From Adenophora triphylla var. japonica (Eukaryota > Streptophyta > Magnoliopsida > Asterales > Campanulaceae), in the NCBI GenBank assembly GCA_022495995.1, contig JAFEMH010000078.1, positions 620,001 through 684,000 of the forward strand: a stretch of DNA of 64,000 bases, given 5' to 3'. The position numbers and the translations under genes are program-made. The notes under the pieces were generated by a model that searched no databases, was not told the DNA's origin, and was given only the letters and a program-made list of their open reading frames with translations. Of this stretch, positions 1-11,749 are shown one piece after another (positions within the stretch are counted from its first letter, which is position 1; every line of letters begins with the position of its first letter).

Positions 1-297
1 ATAAAAGTTATCTCTTTATCCTAAACACTTTCCCAAGAGTTGTTTTTCTTTATGAGTATTATTTGATCCATGCTGAATAGTGGACCCTCATTCCTTAAAT
101 CGTCACAAAAAATAGAAACTTCTAAACAAGTTTGAAATGAAAACTATCCTTAGAAAGCTTAAGGCTAAACATTACTCCTGTTGAAAGTCGAAGATCAACA
201 AGCGAAGGAAGCCAAAGACGCTGCTATCAACATTCATCCTAAGAAGAGTGGGGCTACTCAATTCAAGGCTTTGAGAGTACAAAAATAAATAAAGAGC

Positions 298-1136
298 TCG
301 CTAGGTCGAAACTCCTCAAATCGTCCTAGGCAAAAATAGAGCATCAAAAAAAAAAAAGAAGAAGAAGAAAAACTCTCAAGCCTTCATCGCCCCACAACAA
401 AGATGGAATTTCAGCAAAGGCAAGAAGGACTCTCCCACAGAGAAAAAGAGGCAAGTAATACCTACGAAGAAAAGAGGATTCCTCAACATCCTCTTACAAT
501 GAAGCTTGAATGGCAGCGCAAACAAAGAAGACTTTCAACATCAATCCATAAAGAGAAATGTTTAGCCTTAAATCATGCTAACGATTGGCTTTCTTTTCAA
601 ACTCATTAAGAAATTTCTAGATGATGCCAGGTCCATTAAAGGAAGAACAACTTTTCTAGATCTTTGAGCCATATAGCGTTCTTTGTTGAGTCTAGAGGCT
701 TCCTCTTAGCCATTCTCATACACACTCTTGAAATTCAAGCATCAAAATTGGGGCTTCCTAACCCTTCCTCCCCCAGTCAATCCCTACTCAAACTCTTCAA
801 AATAATCAAATCCGCATTAGGGGCTTTCCTCTTCGTTTCTCACTTTTATCATTAGAGAATACACTCACCCAAAAGAGTCAATGCTTAGCTAACCTTCCAA
901 AAAATAGAGTCCATCTTTCCTCAACTAAACTTGAAATCTCATCTTTCTCCTTAATGAGATTCTTCCATCTGAGTCCCCTTTGAGTAAACATACTTTTCAA
1001 AAAAAAAATGGCTCGCTAGGTTGAAAACTCGTAAAGAGCGGCGTAGGCAAAAGTTAGAGCACAAAAACAAAAGATGCAAAAGAGATGCCCGCTAGATTGA
1101 AAACCCGAAAGGGCAGTCTAGGCAAAAACCAGGGTA
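298..1136 (+). repeat. Three dispersed copies of a ~46-bp motif
   Basis: Copies lie at about 298-343, 1013-1060 and 1090-1136. Each runs CGCTAGGTYGAAA, then a variable GC-rich middle, then TAGGCAAAA and AGRGYA. The middle is mirrored around the flanks, so each copy could fold. They sit in the retrotransposon 3' region, and no coding role is visible. Confidence 0.6.
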
Positions 1137-1759
1137 CGCACTAAGAAAAAAAAATCAAAGGAAAAAGGAGGGGATCCTTCTTCAATTCACACAGCCTCAC
1201 AAGCCTGTTCACGAAGTCATCTGCAGCATACAAGAAGTCTTGGGGCTTGATGTCAAGAGAAGCCTTGGAAAATACGTGCTTTGGATTGAGCAGCATCAGT
1301 TCTACATAGCAAAAGACATTGGAATGGTTTGGACCTTGTTCAGTCAATGATCATCACATGAAAGAAAACTTAGGGGAATGACGATGAAAAAGTCCTACGA
1401 CAACGAAAAATCCTTGAAGTATCCTGAACCTTAGCGTTGAACTTAGGTTATCTCAACAAAATCCTACTAGACGATTGTTTCATTCGATCTTTAGATGGAC
1501 CTCACGAGTTGGTCTTCTAAACCAAAATCTAAATCACACAAACAATTTTCAATTCTCACATAATAGAACTCATTCTCCCCGCTGATTCTTGGAGTCGAGT
1601 GCACATTGATTGTCTTGAACAAACAAATGCTTAAGTGAATATATGTTGTTATGCAATGCTTTCACTAACCCTCTTGCAGGAATTAAAGTATATAAGGCAT
1701 GTCAAGTGCCTACTTTCAAGAATTAGATCAAACATGTTGAATGTTTGGATTTCGCTTAC

Positions 1760-2640
1760 CATCTATCAATGCATCCAATTAAGTGCTTCGAGCATCTCTT
1801 AAAGCCTCAAGCATCCATTTCATCAAGCATCCATTGCGTCAAGCATCCATCGCGTCAAGCATCCATCACGTCAAGTGCCATGCGTCAAGCATACCCCAAC
1901 AAAATCTCGGTGCTGAATCGCCAGGATCGTCACCAATTAGGTGTGTCAATCACCTATAGGTAGTATGTCGAGTACTCACCTCAACAAAAGCCCGGTCTTG
2001 AATCGCCAGGATCGTCACCAAATTAGGTGTGTCAAGCATCTACTGGTAGTATGTCGAGTACTCACCAACAAAAAGCCCGGTCTTGAATCGCCAGGATCGT
2101 CACCTAAACAAAAGCTCGGTCCCGAATCGCCAGGATCGTCACCAATTAGGTGTGTCAAGCATCTACAGGTAGTATGTCGAGTACTCACCTCAACAAAAGC
2201 CCGGTCTTGAATCGCCAGGATCGTTACCAAATTAGGTGTGTCAAGCATCTACTGGTAGTATGTCGAGTACTCACCAACAAAAAGCCCGGTCTTGAATCGC
2301 CAGGATCGTCACCTAAACAAAAGCTCGGTCCCGAATCGCCAGGATCGTCACCAATTAGGTGTGTGTCAAGCATCTACAGGTAGTATGTCGAGTACTCACC
2401 ACAATAAAAGCTCGATCTTGAATCGCCAGGATCGTCACCAATTAGGTGTATCAAGCATATAAGATGCGTCAAGCATCTACAGGTAGTATGTCAAGTACTC
2501 GCCAACAAAAAAGCTCGATCTCGAATCACCAGGATCGTCACCAATTAGGTGTGTCAAGCATCTAAGATGCGTCAAGCATCTACATGATCGTCACCTCAAC
2601 AAAAGCTCGGTCCCGAATCCGCAGGATCGTCACCTCACTT
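1760..2640 (+). repeat. Minisatellite with higher-order structure
   Basis: A short array (about 1800-1890) repeats a 16-17 bp word built on CGTCAAGCATCCAT. It is followed by units built on GAATCGCCAGGATCGTCACC, then AATTAGGTGTGTCAAGCATC and GTAGTATGTCGAGTACTC. Two adjacent units (about 86 and 122 bp) are duplicated as a 209-bp block: 1978-2186 is repeated at 2187-2395 almost unchanged. Open frames across it follow from the low stop density of the repeat and are not genes. Confidence 0.9.
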
Positions 2641-3014
2641 CGGTCTCAAAAGACAAACTAACAGGACGCAAAGGACCGGACAGGTAAGCCTTCATTTTCT
2701 AACATCATTCCCCGCAGGTTCGGAGCCAAAACAGGCGAATCTTCAGACAAACAGGTATATTCAGAATTGGGTCATGATTTGAGTCCTCAGAATGGATTTG
2801 CCTTTTCAAAAATAAAATCTCCTCGATTTCCAAAAATGATTTCTCAAAATACCTAAAGCAACCTTTTCGTGTTTTGGTGTCGAACTACGTTTTGGTCTGA
2901 TTCTCCGATAGAGATACGTAGGCAGCCGTGCGGCACGACCATCCCAGTGTTCAGAATGATGTCTTTTCTATCGACGATATAACTTCTTCCATAAGTCTTG
3001 TCGCCGAGGGGCTC

Positions 3015-4281
3015 TGTAGACACCCCATTCTGAACCAATAATTACATGATTACACTACTCTTCATCTTTCTTTTGTGTTTTGATGAAAGCACATTAGTTT
3101 CATCATGTTTCATTAAGTTTCTAACTAACCTCGTTAGTTTTGGACCTAACTGACTAACGGAATAAACTGAAGAGGACAAAATAGTCAAATGACTAGTTAT
3201 CTCGCGCGGAATAGCGTGTCTCGCGTGAGACAACCCCTCGACAGGATGTACAGAATCACTTTCCTTCTCCATTTCAACCTCTTTTCTTGATAAATATCAT
3301 CTAATCCGGGTATCCAATCAAGAAAGGGTCCTGGAAGCTTCCTTGGGAGGAGTCCCAACCCACTTAAGTCTCCGAAACTTGGTGACCAAGTCATGCATCC
3401 ACCTTTTAAACCCCTATAAATACTTGATGACTTTCAGTATTTCAGAGGTCCAGAATTCTAGGTTGGAGGTCCCCGATCCCCGATCAAAAACACATAACAC
3501 ACACATTTTGTGGGTTTCTCTCCCTGAAAGATTCCTACAAAATCACCCTAAATCACCTAAAGTTTGTTTATCAACCTTGTTGATCAACAAACATCGAAGC
3601 CCGAATCAAGGATTGAGGCGAAGCCCTATCCGCATCAAGATCCGAATCAAGGATTGAGGCGAAGCTCTGTCCGCATCAAGATTCGACTCTAAACTTGAGT
3701 CGAAACTCTGTCCGAATCTCTTCTCAAAAAGGTAATCATCCTTTAACTTTCGTTTCTCTTCTCAATCCCTCTATTGATTTTAGAGTAGTGTAATCTCATC
3801 AAAAGGATTAGCCTAGAGTCCCTTCAATCAATAGAGGCGATCTCGAAGCATACAATCTGACATTCCTAATTAATAAATTAATTAGGGTTTATTTGTTTCG
3901 TTTTATTGTTCTTTAGATTGATTAGATTAATAACACCCAATTAGAAAGACCAATCTTCAGATTGGGTGGAATGAATGCTCCTTGACCTACCCATTCCATA
4001 ACTTAACCCCTGAACCCTTGAATCTCTTGAAATATCAAAAAGGTTTTTCTTATTATTTTCCATCAATAAATAATAAGTGGCGACTCTGAGATGTATGAAA
4101 AATTCACGCATCGCTACACCCAGTGGGTCACCCATCCTAGATTTTCCCCAGGTCAAGCACGCTTAACCTTGGAGTTCTTATAGGATGAGCTTTCGAAAAG
4201 AAGATGCATCTTGGTGATATGAGTAGTACTAATCAAATCATATCAAACATATCAGGCACACACATTTTTGGGGATGTTACA
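3015..4281 (+). mobile_element. 3' LTR of the Tat-like gypsy element
   Basis: The 1267-bp segment begins TGTAGACACC and ends GATGTTACA, giving TG...CA ends. The bases right after it (GATAA, from 4282) are in-frame copia coding sequence, so the right border is exact. A TATA box lies at 3415-3422. The matching 5' LTR and the second GATAA target copy should lie left of the window. Only one LTR is present here, so an element cut by the window edge is assumed. Confidence 0.7.
3415..3422 (+). promoter_or_regulatory. TATA box of the gypsy LTR
   Basis: TATAAATA sits about 400 bp into the LTR in the direction of the element, as expected for the U3 promoter. Predicted from sequence only. Confidence 0.5.
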
Positions 4282-4691
4282 GATAAATTTGCAAGTCGTA
4301 GCCGAAAATGTATCTTTGTGGGCTAACCTCTAGGCAAAAAGGGGTAGAAGTTGTTTGATCTAGAAACAAAGAAATTTTTTGTCTCTCGGGATGTGAAGTT
4401 TTTTGAGACCATCTTTCCTTACAGTGATTTATCTACAGTGCCTCGTAACCCAGATTCAGTGGAGATTCTTAACCAAGAGGCTGATTTTGCCTTTGTTGAT
4501 TATCTGGATATGGAAGATATTGTCTCAGAACCTTTGACAGTGGCTCCTGCGGATGTACCTGAACCTGTTCCTGCAGTATCTGCAGATATTGCCTCTACGG
4601 AGGTCTCATCTTCTTCTATGACAGAATCCTCTCAATCTGAGCAAGAAGCTTTAGGGAGGGACATGCGTACGAAAGTTCCCTCTGATTACCT
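4282..4691 (+). pseudogene. Ty1-copia pol fragment, integrase C-terminus and linker
   Basis: Translation from 4282 gives the copia integrase C-terminal block: KFASRSRKCIFVG, GKKG and FDLETKKFFVSRDV, then an acidic/serine-rich linker ending near GRDMRTKVPSDYL. Two stop codons occur before residue 25 (positions expected to be Y and W), so it is dead. The upstream part was displaced by the gypsy insertion. The downstream part resumes at 8355 after the hAT element. Confidence 0.85.
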
Positions 4692-5437
4692 ATGAAATTA
4701 CTGAAATACCCCTGCTGCTTTACACGTAATACGCAACACGCTCTTTAGTCTTTAGTCATTAGAGACGCTTAGGGTTAGGGTTCCAGTTCATTTCCATCGC
4801 CTCCTTCCCTTCTCTCCCAAATCCCAATTCCTTTCCTCTTCCCTCCCACTTCCCATCCCAGTTTGCGTCGCACGGTGCGGCCCGCACCCCACCGCAGTGT
4901 CGTCCTTCCCCCGCAGCCGTTACCGTGAGCCATCTCCATCGCCTTCGCCATCGCAGCTCGCAGCTCGCAGAGTCGCAGGTACTTCCCAATTCCTTTAGAC
5001 TTTGTTTTTTGCTCTGTTTCTATTCTGTTAACTGATGAAGTTTTGATGTAATGTTGTCCTCTTCCCTCCCACTTCCCAATTCCTTTCCTCTTCTCCTCTT
5101 CTCTCCTTAACACAACAGCTGAAGCAAAGAACAGAGAAACACCATTCTAGATCGAGAAAATCTAGAGAGAGAGAAACAAGCTATCAGGCTACTCAACTCA
5201 GCTAGGTACGGTTCCGAATTCTGATTATTCATTTCACATTTTTGTACTGCATTCTTTTGATCTGTAATTGAGACTCTGTGTTTGCTTAATTTATTTATAT
5301 TTCAAAATGATCTTAGGTTTTGGGCGACAAATTTATGCATAATCTTCAACAAGACTGTTTTTTAGATGTCTCAAATTTATTCTGTGTATATTTTTTTTCC
5401 TGTATTCAGCTTAATTTATTTATATTTCTTTCTTTAG

Positions 5438-7734
5438 ATGTCTCAAGAAATTGATTTGGAATCGCACGGAAAAGAGGATGACGATTTGCATATGCATGAT
5501 GAACAAGATGATGTTGAAAAAGTGAACGATGATAGCCAAAGTGTTCCAAATAAAGCGTCGATTGATTCAACTTCATCTCGAAATGAAGGTGTGTCTTCTT
5601 TACGAGGTAGAGCTTTAACATCCAGTGTGTGGAATCATATGGAAAAAAAACCATAGATGGAGTAGTTTATGCTATTTGCAATCATTGTCGTTCAAAACTT
5701 AAGGGAAGTAGTGCGAATGGTACAAAACATTTGCACAATCACTTAAACCGGTGTAAGAAAAAAGGCAATATAGATATTAGGCAACAAATTTTGCAAGTGA
5801 AGGAAAAGAGACAAGATGGAAAGGTGGAGTATCGGGCCTATGCATTTGATGAAAATGTGACGAAGAATGATCTTGCTAACATGATCATTTTGCATGAGTA
5901 CCCACTCAACATGGTGAATCATCACGGATTTCGGACATACTCAAGTAATCTTCAACCTTTGTTCAAGATGATTTCAAGGAACACTGTCAAGAGTCTTATA
6001 TTAAAGATATATCAATCAAAGAAGACAAAAATGATTGAGTTGTTAGAGGCTTTAGATTCAAAAGTTGCTATTACCACCGATTTATGGAGTGCAAAACCAA
6101 CTAAGAGAGGTTTCATGGCTATCACAGTACATTATATTGATGATTCATGGATTTTGCAAAGCCGTATTGTGAGGTACATTCTAGTATCATTAATAGCATT
6201 TTATCTATTATAACTTTTTATTGAAAGTGTGCATACTTGTGTGTTATTTTACCTATAATAACTTTCTATTGGTAATTCTTTCGTTTTAGGTTTATATATG
6301 TTCCCCCTCCACATAATAGTGAGGTGCTTACGGATTTTCTTGTTGATGCATTAATGGACTTAAATCTTGATAGAAAAGTGTCTACGGTTACCGTTGATAA
6401 TGCCACTTCAAATGATGCAATGATGGATAAAATTGGTCATAGGCTTGATCCTAGTACACTTTTGATGAAAGGAAAGATTCTTCACATGCGTTGTTGTGCT
6501 CATATATTAAATTTGATAGTAAAAGATGGATTAGAAGTCATAAAAAAGGAGTTGGAGAAAGTGAGGAATAGCGTTGTGTATTGGATAGGGTCTACTAGTA
6601 GAATCCAAAAGTTTGAAGAAGCGGCATGCCAATTATCAATCTCACACACCAAAAACTTGTCTCTTGATTGTCCTACTCGTTGGAATTCAACATATATCAT
6701 GCTTGAAACCGCTTTACTATATAAGTCGGTATTTCCGCGATTGAAGCAAAAAGATAAGCATTATACATGTGTGCCGAGTGAAGAAGATTGGATAAAGGTG
6801 AAAGCAATTACCGAAAAGTTGAAATTATTTTATAATGTGACTTTGTTGTTTTCGGGTACTTCTTATCCTACGGCAAATGAATGTTTTCCAAAGATTTGTG
6901 ATATTAAAGTTGAATTGAAGAAATGGCTTGAGTGTCCCGAAGAATACATTCAAAAAATGGCAAAAAATATGATTGAGAAATATGATAAATATTGGAAAGT
7001 GTGCAATGAGATTATGGGAGTCGCATGTGTTTTGGATCCTAGGTACAAGATGAAGCTTGTTGAGTATTATTTACCACTTGTTCATGGACCCGGTGTTGAA
7101 GCTTTCATTCATATTGATAGAATTAAGAAAAGTTGTTATGATTTATTGAATGAGTATCAATCAAAGGCTTGTGTGGATGATAGTGTTACTAGTGGTGCAT
7201 TCCATTTACATAACTCGGGTGGTGAACAAAATGAAAATGATCCTCTTTCAAATTTTGATAAGTATGTATCTAGTAGTTCAAGTAACTTTCAAGTGAAGTC
7301 GGAGATGGATTTTTATTTAGAGGAGAATGTGTTACCAAGAACCACAAATTTTGATGTTTTGGCTTGGTGGAAGACAAATGGAGTCAAATTTCCTACTTTA
7401 CAAAAGATTGCTAGGGACATACTTGCTATTCCAATTTCAAGTGTAGCATCTGAGGCGGCTTTTAGTACAAGTGGTAGGTTAATTAGCCCGCATCGAAGTA
7501 GGTTGGCTCCTAACACTTTGGAAGCATTGATGTGCTCTCAAAGTTGGTTACGCAATGAAACTCATGGTAAATTTTACAACTTTTCATTTTGTTTAATCTT
7601 TAGTTTTTAACCTTTTGTTCTCCTTTTTTATTGTCTTTCATCTAATTTTTTTTTCTTTCTATTTAGCACCTTTCTTGGAAGTCGATAAGCCAGGTAATTT
7701 TGCCAATTGCAACTATGATGTCGATGATGATTGA
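5438..7734 (+). pseudogene. hAT transposase (BED finger to C-terminal dimerisation domain), one frameshift
   Basis: Exon A is 5438-6173, exon B 6290-7566 and exon C 7667-7734, with GT-AG borders that keep the frame. A 5'UTR intron may end at the TTTAG just before the ATG. Domains in order: acidic N-terminus; BED zinc finger (SSVWNHM... CNHC ... HLHNHLNRC); the RNase-H-like core with TDLWSAKPTKRGFMAITVHY and CCAHILNLIV; and the C-terminal hAT dimerisation block (WWKTNGVKFPTL ... ARDILAIPISSVASEAAFS). The only break is at the run of eight A at 5643-5650, which shifts the frame inside the BED finger and creates a stop at 5654. Everything downstream is open to TGA 7734. It is either a very recent pseudogene or a homopolymer sequencing error. 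Confidence 0.88.
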
Positions 7735-8224
7735 TCTTGTAAGTTTCTAAACATCTTTGTTAATTGTTATCTATTTCTTGAGGCTCAATTACTCCCTTTA
7801 TAGTCACTTGGTAAAATTGTTCTGTTCTGATTTTAAAACAGACCTGGGAAGCAACTACTTCAGGAATATGTGCACCCTCAGCAGCAGGAGCAGGGACCTT
7901 GGCTCTTCTCTTAGTTTTCTTCATAATTTTGTTACACTTTTTCTGTTTACATTACATTTACATTCTTTGTTTTTACATTACATTTGAGATTTGTAATATT
8001 TAGGATTCTCATTTTCATTTGCATTAAGAGTACTGACTGTAATATGTTAAACTTTCATTTTGGTAGTTTTACTTATATTGGTTTATATTGTAATATGTTC
8101 AAACTTTCATTCTGACTGTAATATGTTCTGTTCTTTGTTTCTGTCCTTCTGTTTCTGTTTCTATTTCTGTTCTTTATTTCTGTTTGGTTTAAATTTTTGG
8201 GTTGAAAACTTTCATTTTGGTTTA

Positions 8225-8354
8225 CTTTCGGGGCGGGGCGGGCTCGGGTAATGCTACTAACGGGGCGGGGCGGGTTCGAGAAAGGGTAGATGACTATAGG
8301 GGCGGGTTTGGGAAATGAAGAACCCGTCCCGAACCCGCCCCATTTCCATCCCTA
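8225..8354 (+). repeat. hAT right-end subterminal inverted repeats
   Basis: GGGGCGGGGCGGG and GGGGCGGGTTC words repeat on one strand. Their complements (GAACCCGTCCCGAACCCG) sit just inside the terminus. Such clusters are the usual transposase binding sites of hAT elements. Confidence 0.6.
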
Positions 8355-10008
8355 CCTGCAAGTCCATCCCCCGAGCACTCCACTCCATTCGGCTCCTCAG
8401 GTACTCCTTATCCTATAGCTCACTATATAAATTGTGACAGTTTTTTTTTTGTGAAATATCGTAACTTTCTTGCAGCTATTACTTGGCTAAAGAGCTTAGG
8501 ACTTTTCGTGAGGCAATGACACAGGATGGGTGGAAGAATTCTATGCAGGCTGAGATTCGTGCCTTGGAACTACCTCTTGGTAAGCGTGCTCTGGGTAGCC
8601 AGTGGGTTTATCGGATTAAGTATAAGTCTGATGGTACTGCTGAACGGCTTAAATCTCGTTTGGTGGTTCTTGGTAATCATCAGAAAGAAGGAATTGATTA
8701 CACAAAAACTTTTGCTTCTGTGGCCAAAATGGTCACCGTTCGAGCCTTTCTAGCCATTGATGCCTCAAAGAATTGAGAACTGCATCAAATGGATGTGCAT
8801 AACGCTTTCCTGCATGGTGATTTTCAGGAAGAGCTCTACATGAAACCTCCTCCGGGCTTTCATTCCAATCAGCCTAATATGGTTTGTCGCCTTCGTAAAT
8901 CTCTTTATGGCCTGAAACAGGCCCCGCGTTGTTGGTTCGCTAAGCTGGTGGCTTCCTTAAAGCACTATGGATTCTTGCAGTCTTATTCTGATTATTCCCT
9001 GTTCACGTTCACAAAAGGTACGATTCATATGAATATACTTGTGTATGTTGATGATCTTATTATAGCTGGGAACGATTCCGCTGCCTTACAGTCTTTCAAA
9101 AAGTATCTGAGTGAATGTTTCAAGATGAAGGACCTTGGCTCCTTGAAGTATTTCTTGGGCATTGAAGTTGCTCGTAGCTCCTCTGGTCTATTTCTGTGCC
9201 AACGCAAGTATACTTTGGACATTATATCCGAGGTTGGGCTATTGGGTGCAAAGCCATCTGGCTTTCCTATTGAACCGAATCATAAACTTGGTCTTGTCAC
9301 CGGTTATCTTCTGGATGACCCAGAACGTTATAGACGATTGGTCGGTCGTCTCATTTACTTAGCAGTCACTCGTACAGATTTGGCATATTCGGTTCATATT
9401 CTGTCGCAATTTATGAAGGAACCTCGCAAGGATCATTGGGATGCGGCATTGCGAGTTGTTCGTTATCTCAAAAGCACCCCTGGTCAGGGTATTCTTATTC
9501 GTGCTGATAGCGAGCTCACGCTACAAGGATGGTGTGATTCGGATTGGGCTGCTTGCCCTATTACTCGACGCTCTCTTTCTGGATGGCTCGTGTTTCTTGG
9601 TCATTCCCCTATATCTTGGAAGACAAAGAAACAAATCACTGTGTCTCGTTCGTCTGTCGAGGCCGAATACCGCTCTATGGCAGCCCTTACTTGTGAATTG
9701 AAATGGTTGAAAGGCTTACTGCTGAGCCTTGATGTTCATCATTCCAAGGCAATTAATATCTTTTGCGATAGCCAGCCGGCTCTAGACATCGCTAAGAACC
9801 CCGTATTTCATGAACGAACAAAGCACATATCGAGATAGATTGCCACTTTGTTCGTGATGCCATTTCGGATGGCCTTATCTCTCATTCCTATGTTCCTACC
9901 AAAACGCAGTTGGCGGATATTTTTACTAAAGCACTTGGAAAGCAACAGTTTAATTTGCTTGTTAGTAAGTTGGGCATTCTTAATCCCCATGCTCAACTTG
10001 AGGGAGGG
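8355..10008 (+). pseudogene. Ty1-copia reverse transcriptase and RNase H, broken
   Basis: The copia frame resumes after the hAT element. It shifts by one base near 8480, continues as LAKELRTFREAM, then meets a TGA at 8774 just before HQMDVHNAFLHGD. Reverse transcriptase blocks follow: [11 protein letters not shown], then YVDDLIIAGND with the catalytic DD, then the RNase H DSDWAACPITRRS and VEAEYRSMA blocks. A further stop at 9836 interrupts the RNase H end; homology continues in another frame (HFVRDAISDGL...PTKTQLADIFTKAL) to 10008. Domain order (IN-RT-RH) is copia type. At least three disabling lesions make it non-functional. Confidence 0.9.
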
Positions 10009-10319
10009 TGTGAAGAAGCTACTGATCAAGTGGGCGATCGCCCAGCCCCAATTCTCAAACACGTTGAAACTGCTGTACAAGTGGGCGACCGCCCAGCCCC
10101 AATTCTCAAAAACGTTGAACCTTCTGTATAAGTGGGCGACCGCCCAGCTCCGTAATTCTGACGGGATTTAGTTTTCCTAATTCAAATAAACATTGTTTTA
10201 GGCTTAGATAATTTATTTTTTGTAAGACTCTTTTCCTTATTCATTGTAATCTATATATATTGAGAAGTTGATTAATGAAAAACACAAGTTTTGAACAAAT
10301 CCTAAATTAATTTCCTACA
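10009..10319 (+). mobile_element. 3' LTR of the plus-strand copia
   Basis: It begins TGTGAAGAAG right after the polypurine tract TTGAGGGAGGG and ends TTTCCTACA. The 311-bp size suits a short copia LTR. The 5' LTR would lie outside the window, left of the nested gypsy insertion. The right flank is a gypsy gag remnant, the apparent insertion target. Confidence 0.7.
10030..10147 (+). repeat. Three 51-bp tandem units with a GC palindrome
   Basis: The palindromic word GTGGGCGAYCGCCCAG occurs at 10030-10045, 10081-10096 and 10132-10147, exactly 51 bp apart, within otherwise AT-rich LTR sequence. Confidence 0.9.
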
Positions 10320-10416
10320 AGGCGTCATTATGTTGTGCTTCCAAGGGGTTCGAGTCATCGAACGGGGGAAGACGGAGCTAAGGTGGTTTAGGCATGGCTA
10401 TAGGATTGGTAGGTTG
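10320..10416 (-). pseudogene. Gypsy gag remnant, left part
   Basis: On the minus strand a frameshifted stretch resembles the conserved gypsy Gag start of the capsid domain (LRLP, then FDDSNPLEAQ in a neighbouring frame). It continues at 18760 across the minus-strand copia insertion, which duplicated GGTTG (10412-10416 and 18755-18759). It is too short for a lineage call. Confidence 0.5.
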
Positions 10417-11184
10417 TGTTGGAAATTAAATTATAAGCACCACAGATTAAACAAACAATTTAATCAACAGTAGAGGATTTATTGATCAGGTCAAGAACAT
10501 ACCAATTAAGCCAATAGCAAAACCGAAAGCAATGGAACAGGATCATGAAAACAAACAGAAACAAATAAACAAACGATTAGAAAACTTATCGTGATTTGAT
10601 CGAGTCACCTTAGGAAGACTGTCCTAAGAGAAAATATTGCCCCCAATTGGTGCAACTCAGGTACAGGCAAATTTCTCCGAGGATAAAACGATCACGGATT
10701 ACGTACCACAAAGCAGCACACAGGTAGGTAATCACCGGAGGTCCTATCTCAATCGCCTTGAATCTCACGAACGAATCTCTATGAACGGGAGTAATTTAAC
10801 AATGAATTAAAGCCAAGAGAATTGTGTTTCTCTTCTATAATTCATGTACCAAAAATGGCTGAGGGAAGTTTTTTATTTATACATATGGTAAAATTAGGTT
10901 TTAGACTCAAAGAGACCTAAAACACTGCTCCAAACTCGGCCCAGGAAAACACAGATCCGTCACAAGCGCGGCCGCCCTTGGGGATGGCGCGACCGCGCTA
11001 AGCTCCAGGAACTTATGGCGAAATCAAGGCAACCAAGCGCGGCCGCCCTGGACCTAAGCGCGGCCGCCCTCCTTGGCAGAAACTCCGACGTGTTTTCCCC
11101 TTTGCCGAGAATCAGTTCAAGCCCAAGACACCCCAAGGTCATGGATCTATGAACTTTCATACCACATATATAAAAAATCCAACA
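10417..11184 (-). mobile_element. 3' LTR of the minus-strand copia
   Basis: 768 bp, TG...CA ends. A minus-strand TATA box (TATAAATA) lies at about 10875-10884. Four GC-rich words (GCGCGGCCGCCC type and GGCGCGACCGCGC) cluster at 10974-11070, near the upstream end of the LTR in element orientation. It differs from the other LTR by scattered substitutions and small indels. Confidence 0.9.
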
Positions 11185-11749
11185 ATCCCCCACAAGTTCA
11201 TAGAAATATGACGTGTACAGATTGTCCATTGCCATGCTTTCAATAATGGTACTTTCCGGCTTGAACCACTACCTATGTTATCCAACGCAAACCCCCACAG
11301 GACTAGATGAACGGGTGTCTTGAATCTGATGCCTTTGGATGTAGGGGCCTTTGCTGGTAACAAACACGACAAAAGCTATGATAGGCCCTCTATCGAACAA
11401 TTGACGCTTATAAGCCATACGTCCCGATCCTCTATCATGAGTGCTTTCAAGGAATAACCCAAATTCCTCTAGTTGCGGCCAACAACAACACTCACTTAGC
11501 TGGGCATCTCGTAAGATGTCTTTGCTAGCATCTTGTCTAAAAGACTTGATCCCATTCAAAGTTCCAAACTTTTACTTTATTAGCAGCAACGAGCACCTCT
11601 AGGCTATTCAGGGGATAGACTCGGACATGTAACATGTCAATCTATTATTAGGTGCTCCGACTCACCCCACAGCTTGTTATTACCACATTGAATCTCCTTT
11701 GTGGGATCTCCACTCAGGTAGATTGGGTTGCCACTGCGTTTGAATCAGA
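11185..11749 (-). other. Copia 3' untranslated segment, no gene seen
   Basis: This lies between the end of the RNase H remnant and the 3' LTR. It ends, in element orientation, in the polypurine tract GTGGGGGAT beside the LTR. No conserved protein was recognised on either strand. Confidence 0.6.

Larger units (their letters stand above)
1..3014 (+). mobile_element. 3' noncoding region of a Tat/Ogre-like Ty3-gypsy retrotransposon
   Basis: No open frame of convincing protein character occurs here. The stretch reads into an LTR that starts TGTAGACACC at 3015, preceded by a purine-rich tract (GAGGGG, 3006-3011) as expected of a polypurine tract. It carries three dispersed copies of a CGCTAGGT...TAGGCAAAA motif and a long minisatellite. 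Long 3' untranslated regions with minisatellites are known from plant Tat/Ogre-lineage gypsy elements, and that is the basis of the lineage call. The coding part and 5' LTR would lie left of the window. Lineage is inferred, since no domain is present. Confidence 0.6.
4692..8354 (+). mobile_element. hAT transposon inserted in the copia element
   Basis: It splits a copia pol frame that resumes at 8355 with SPSPEHSTPFGSSGTPYPIAHY. The right end reads CATTTCCATCCCTA, an Ac-type hAT terminus, with a candidate 8-bp target copy CCTGCAAG at 8355-8362. Subterminal GGGGCGGG/CCCGCCCC words (8229-8343) form inverted pairs typical of hAT ends. A matching left terminus and left target copy are not visible near 4690, so the left end looks eroded or deleted and its position is approximate. 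Inside is a transposase gene with introns. Confidence 0.85.

Noticed and set aside
1941..2383. Open frames in the minisatellite
   Set aside because: The frames only follow the repeat; they overlap on both strands and have no family resemblance.
1800..2640. Repeat array resembling CRISPR spacing
   Set aside because: Units vary in length, spacers repeat as well, there are no cas genes, and the context is a plant retrotransposon.
4766..4780. TTAGGGTTAGGG telomere-like sequence (also near 27730)
   Set aside because: Only about two units of TTAGGG-like text, and not the usual plant TTTAGGG tandem; at 27730 it is part of the LARD LTR.
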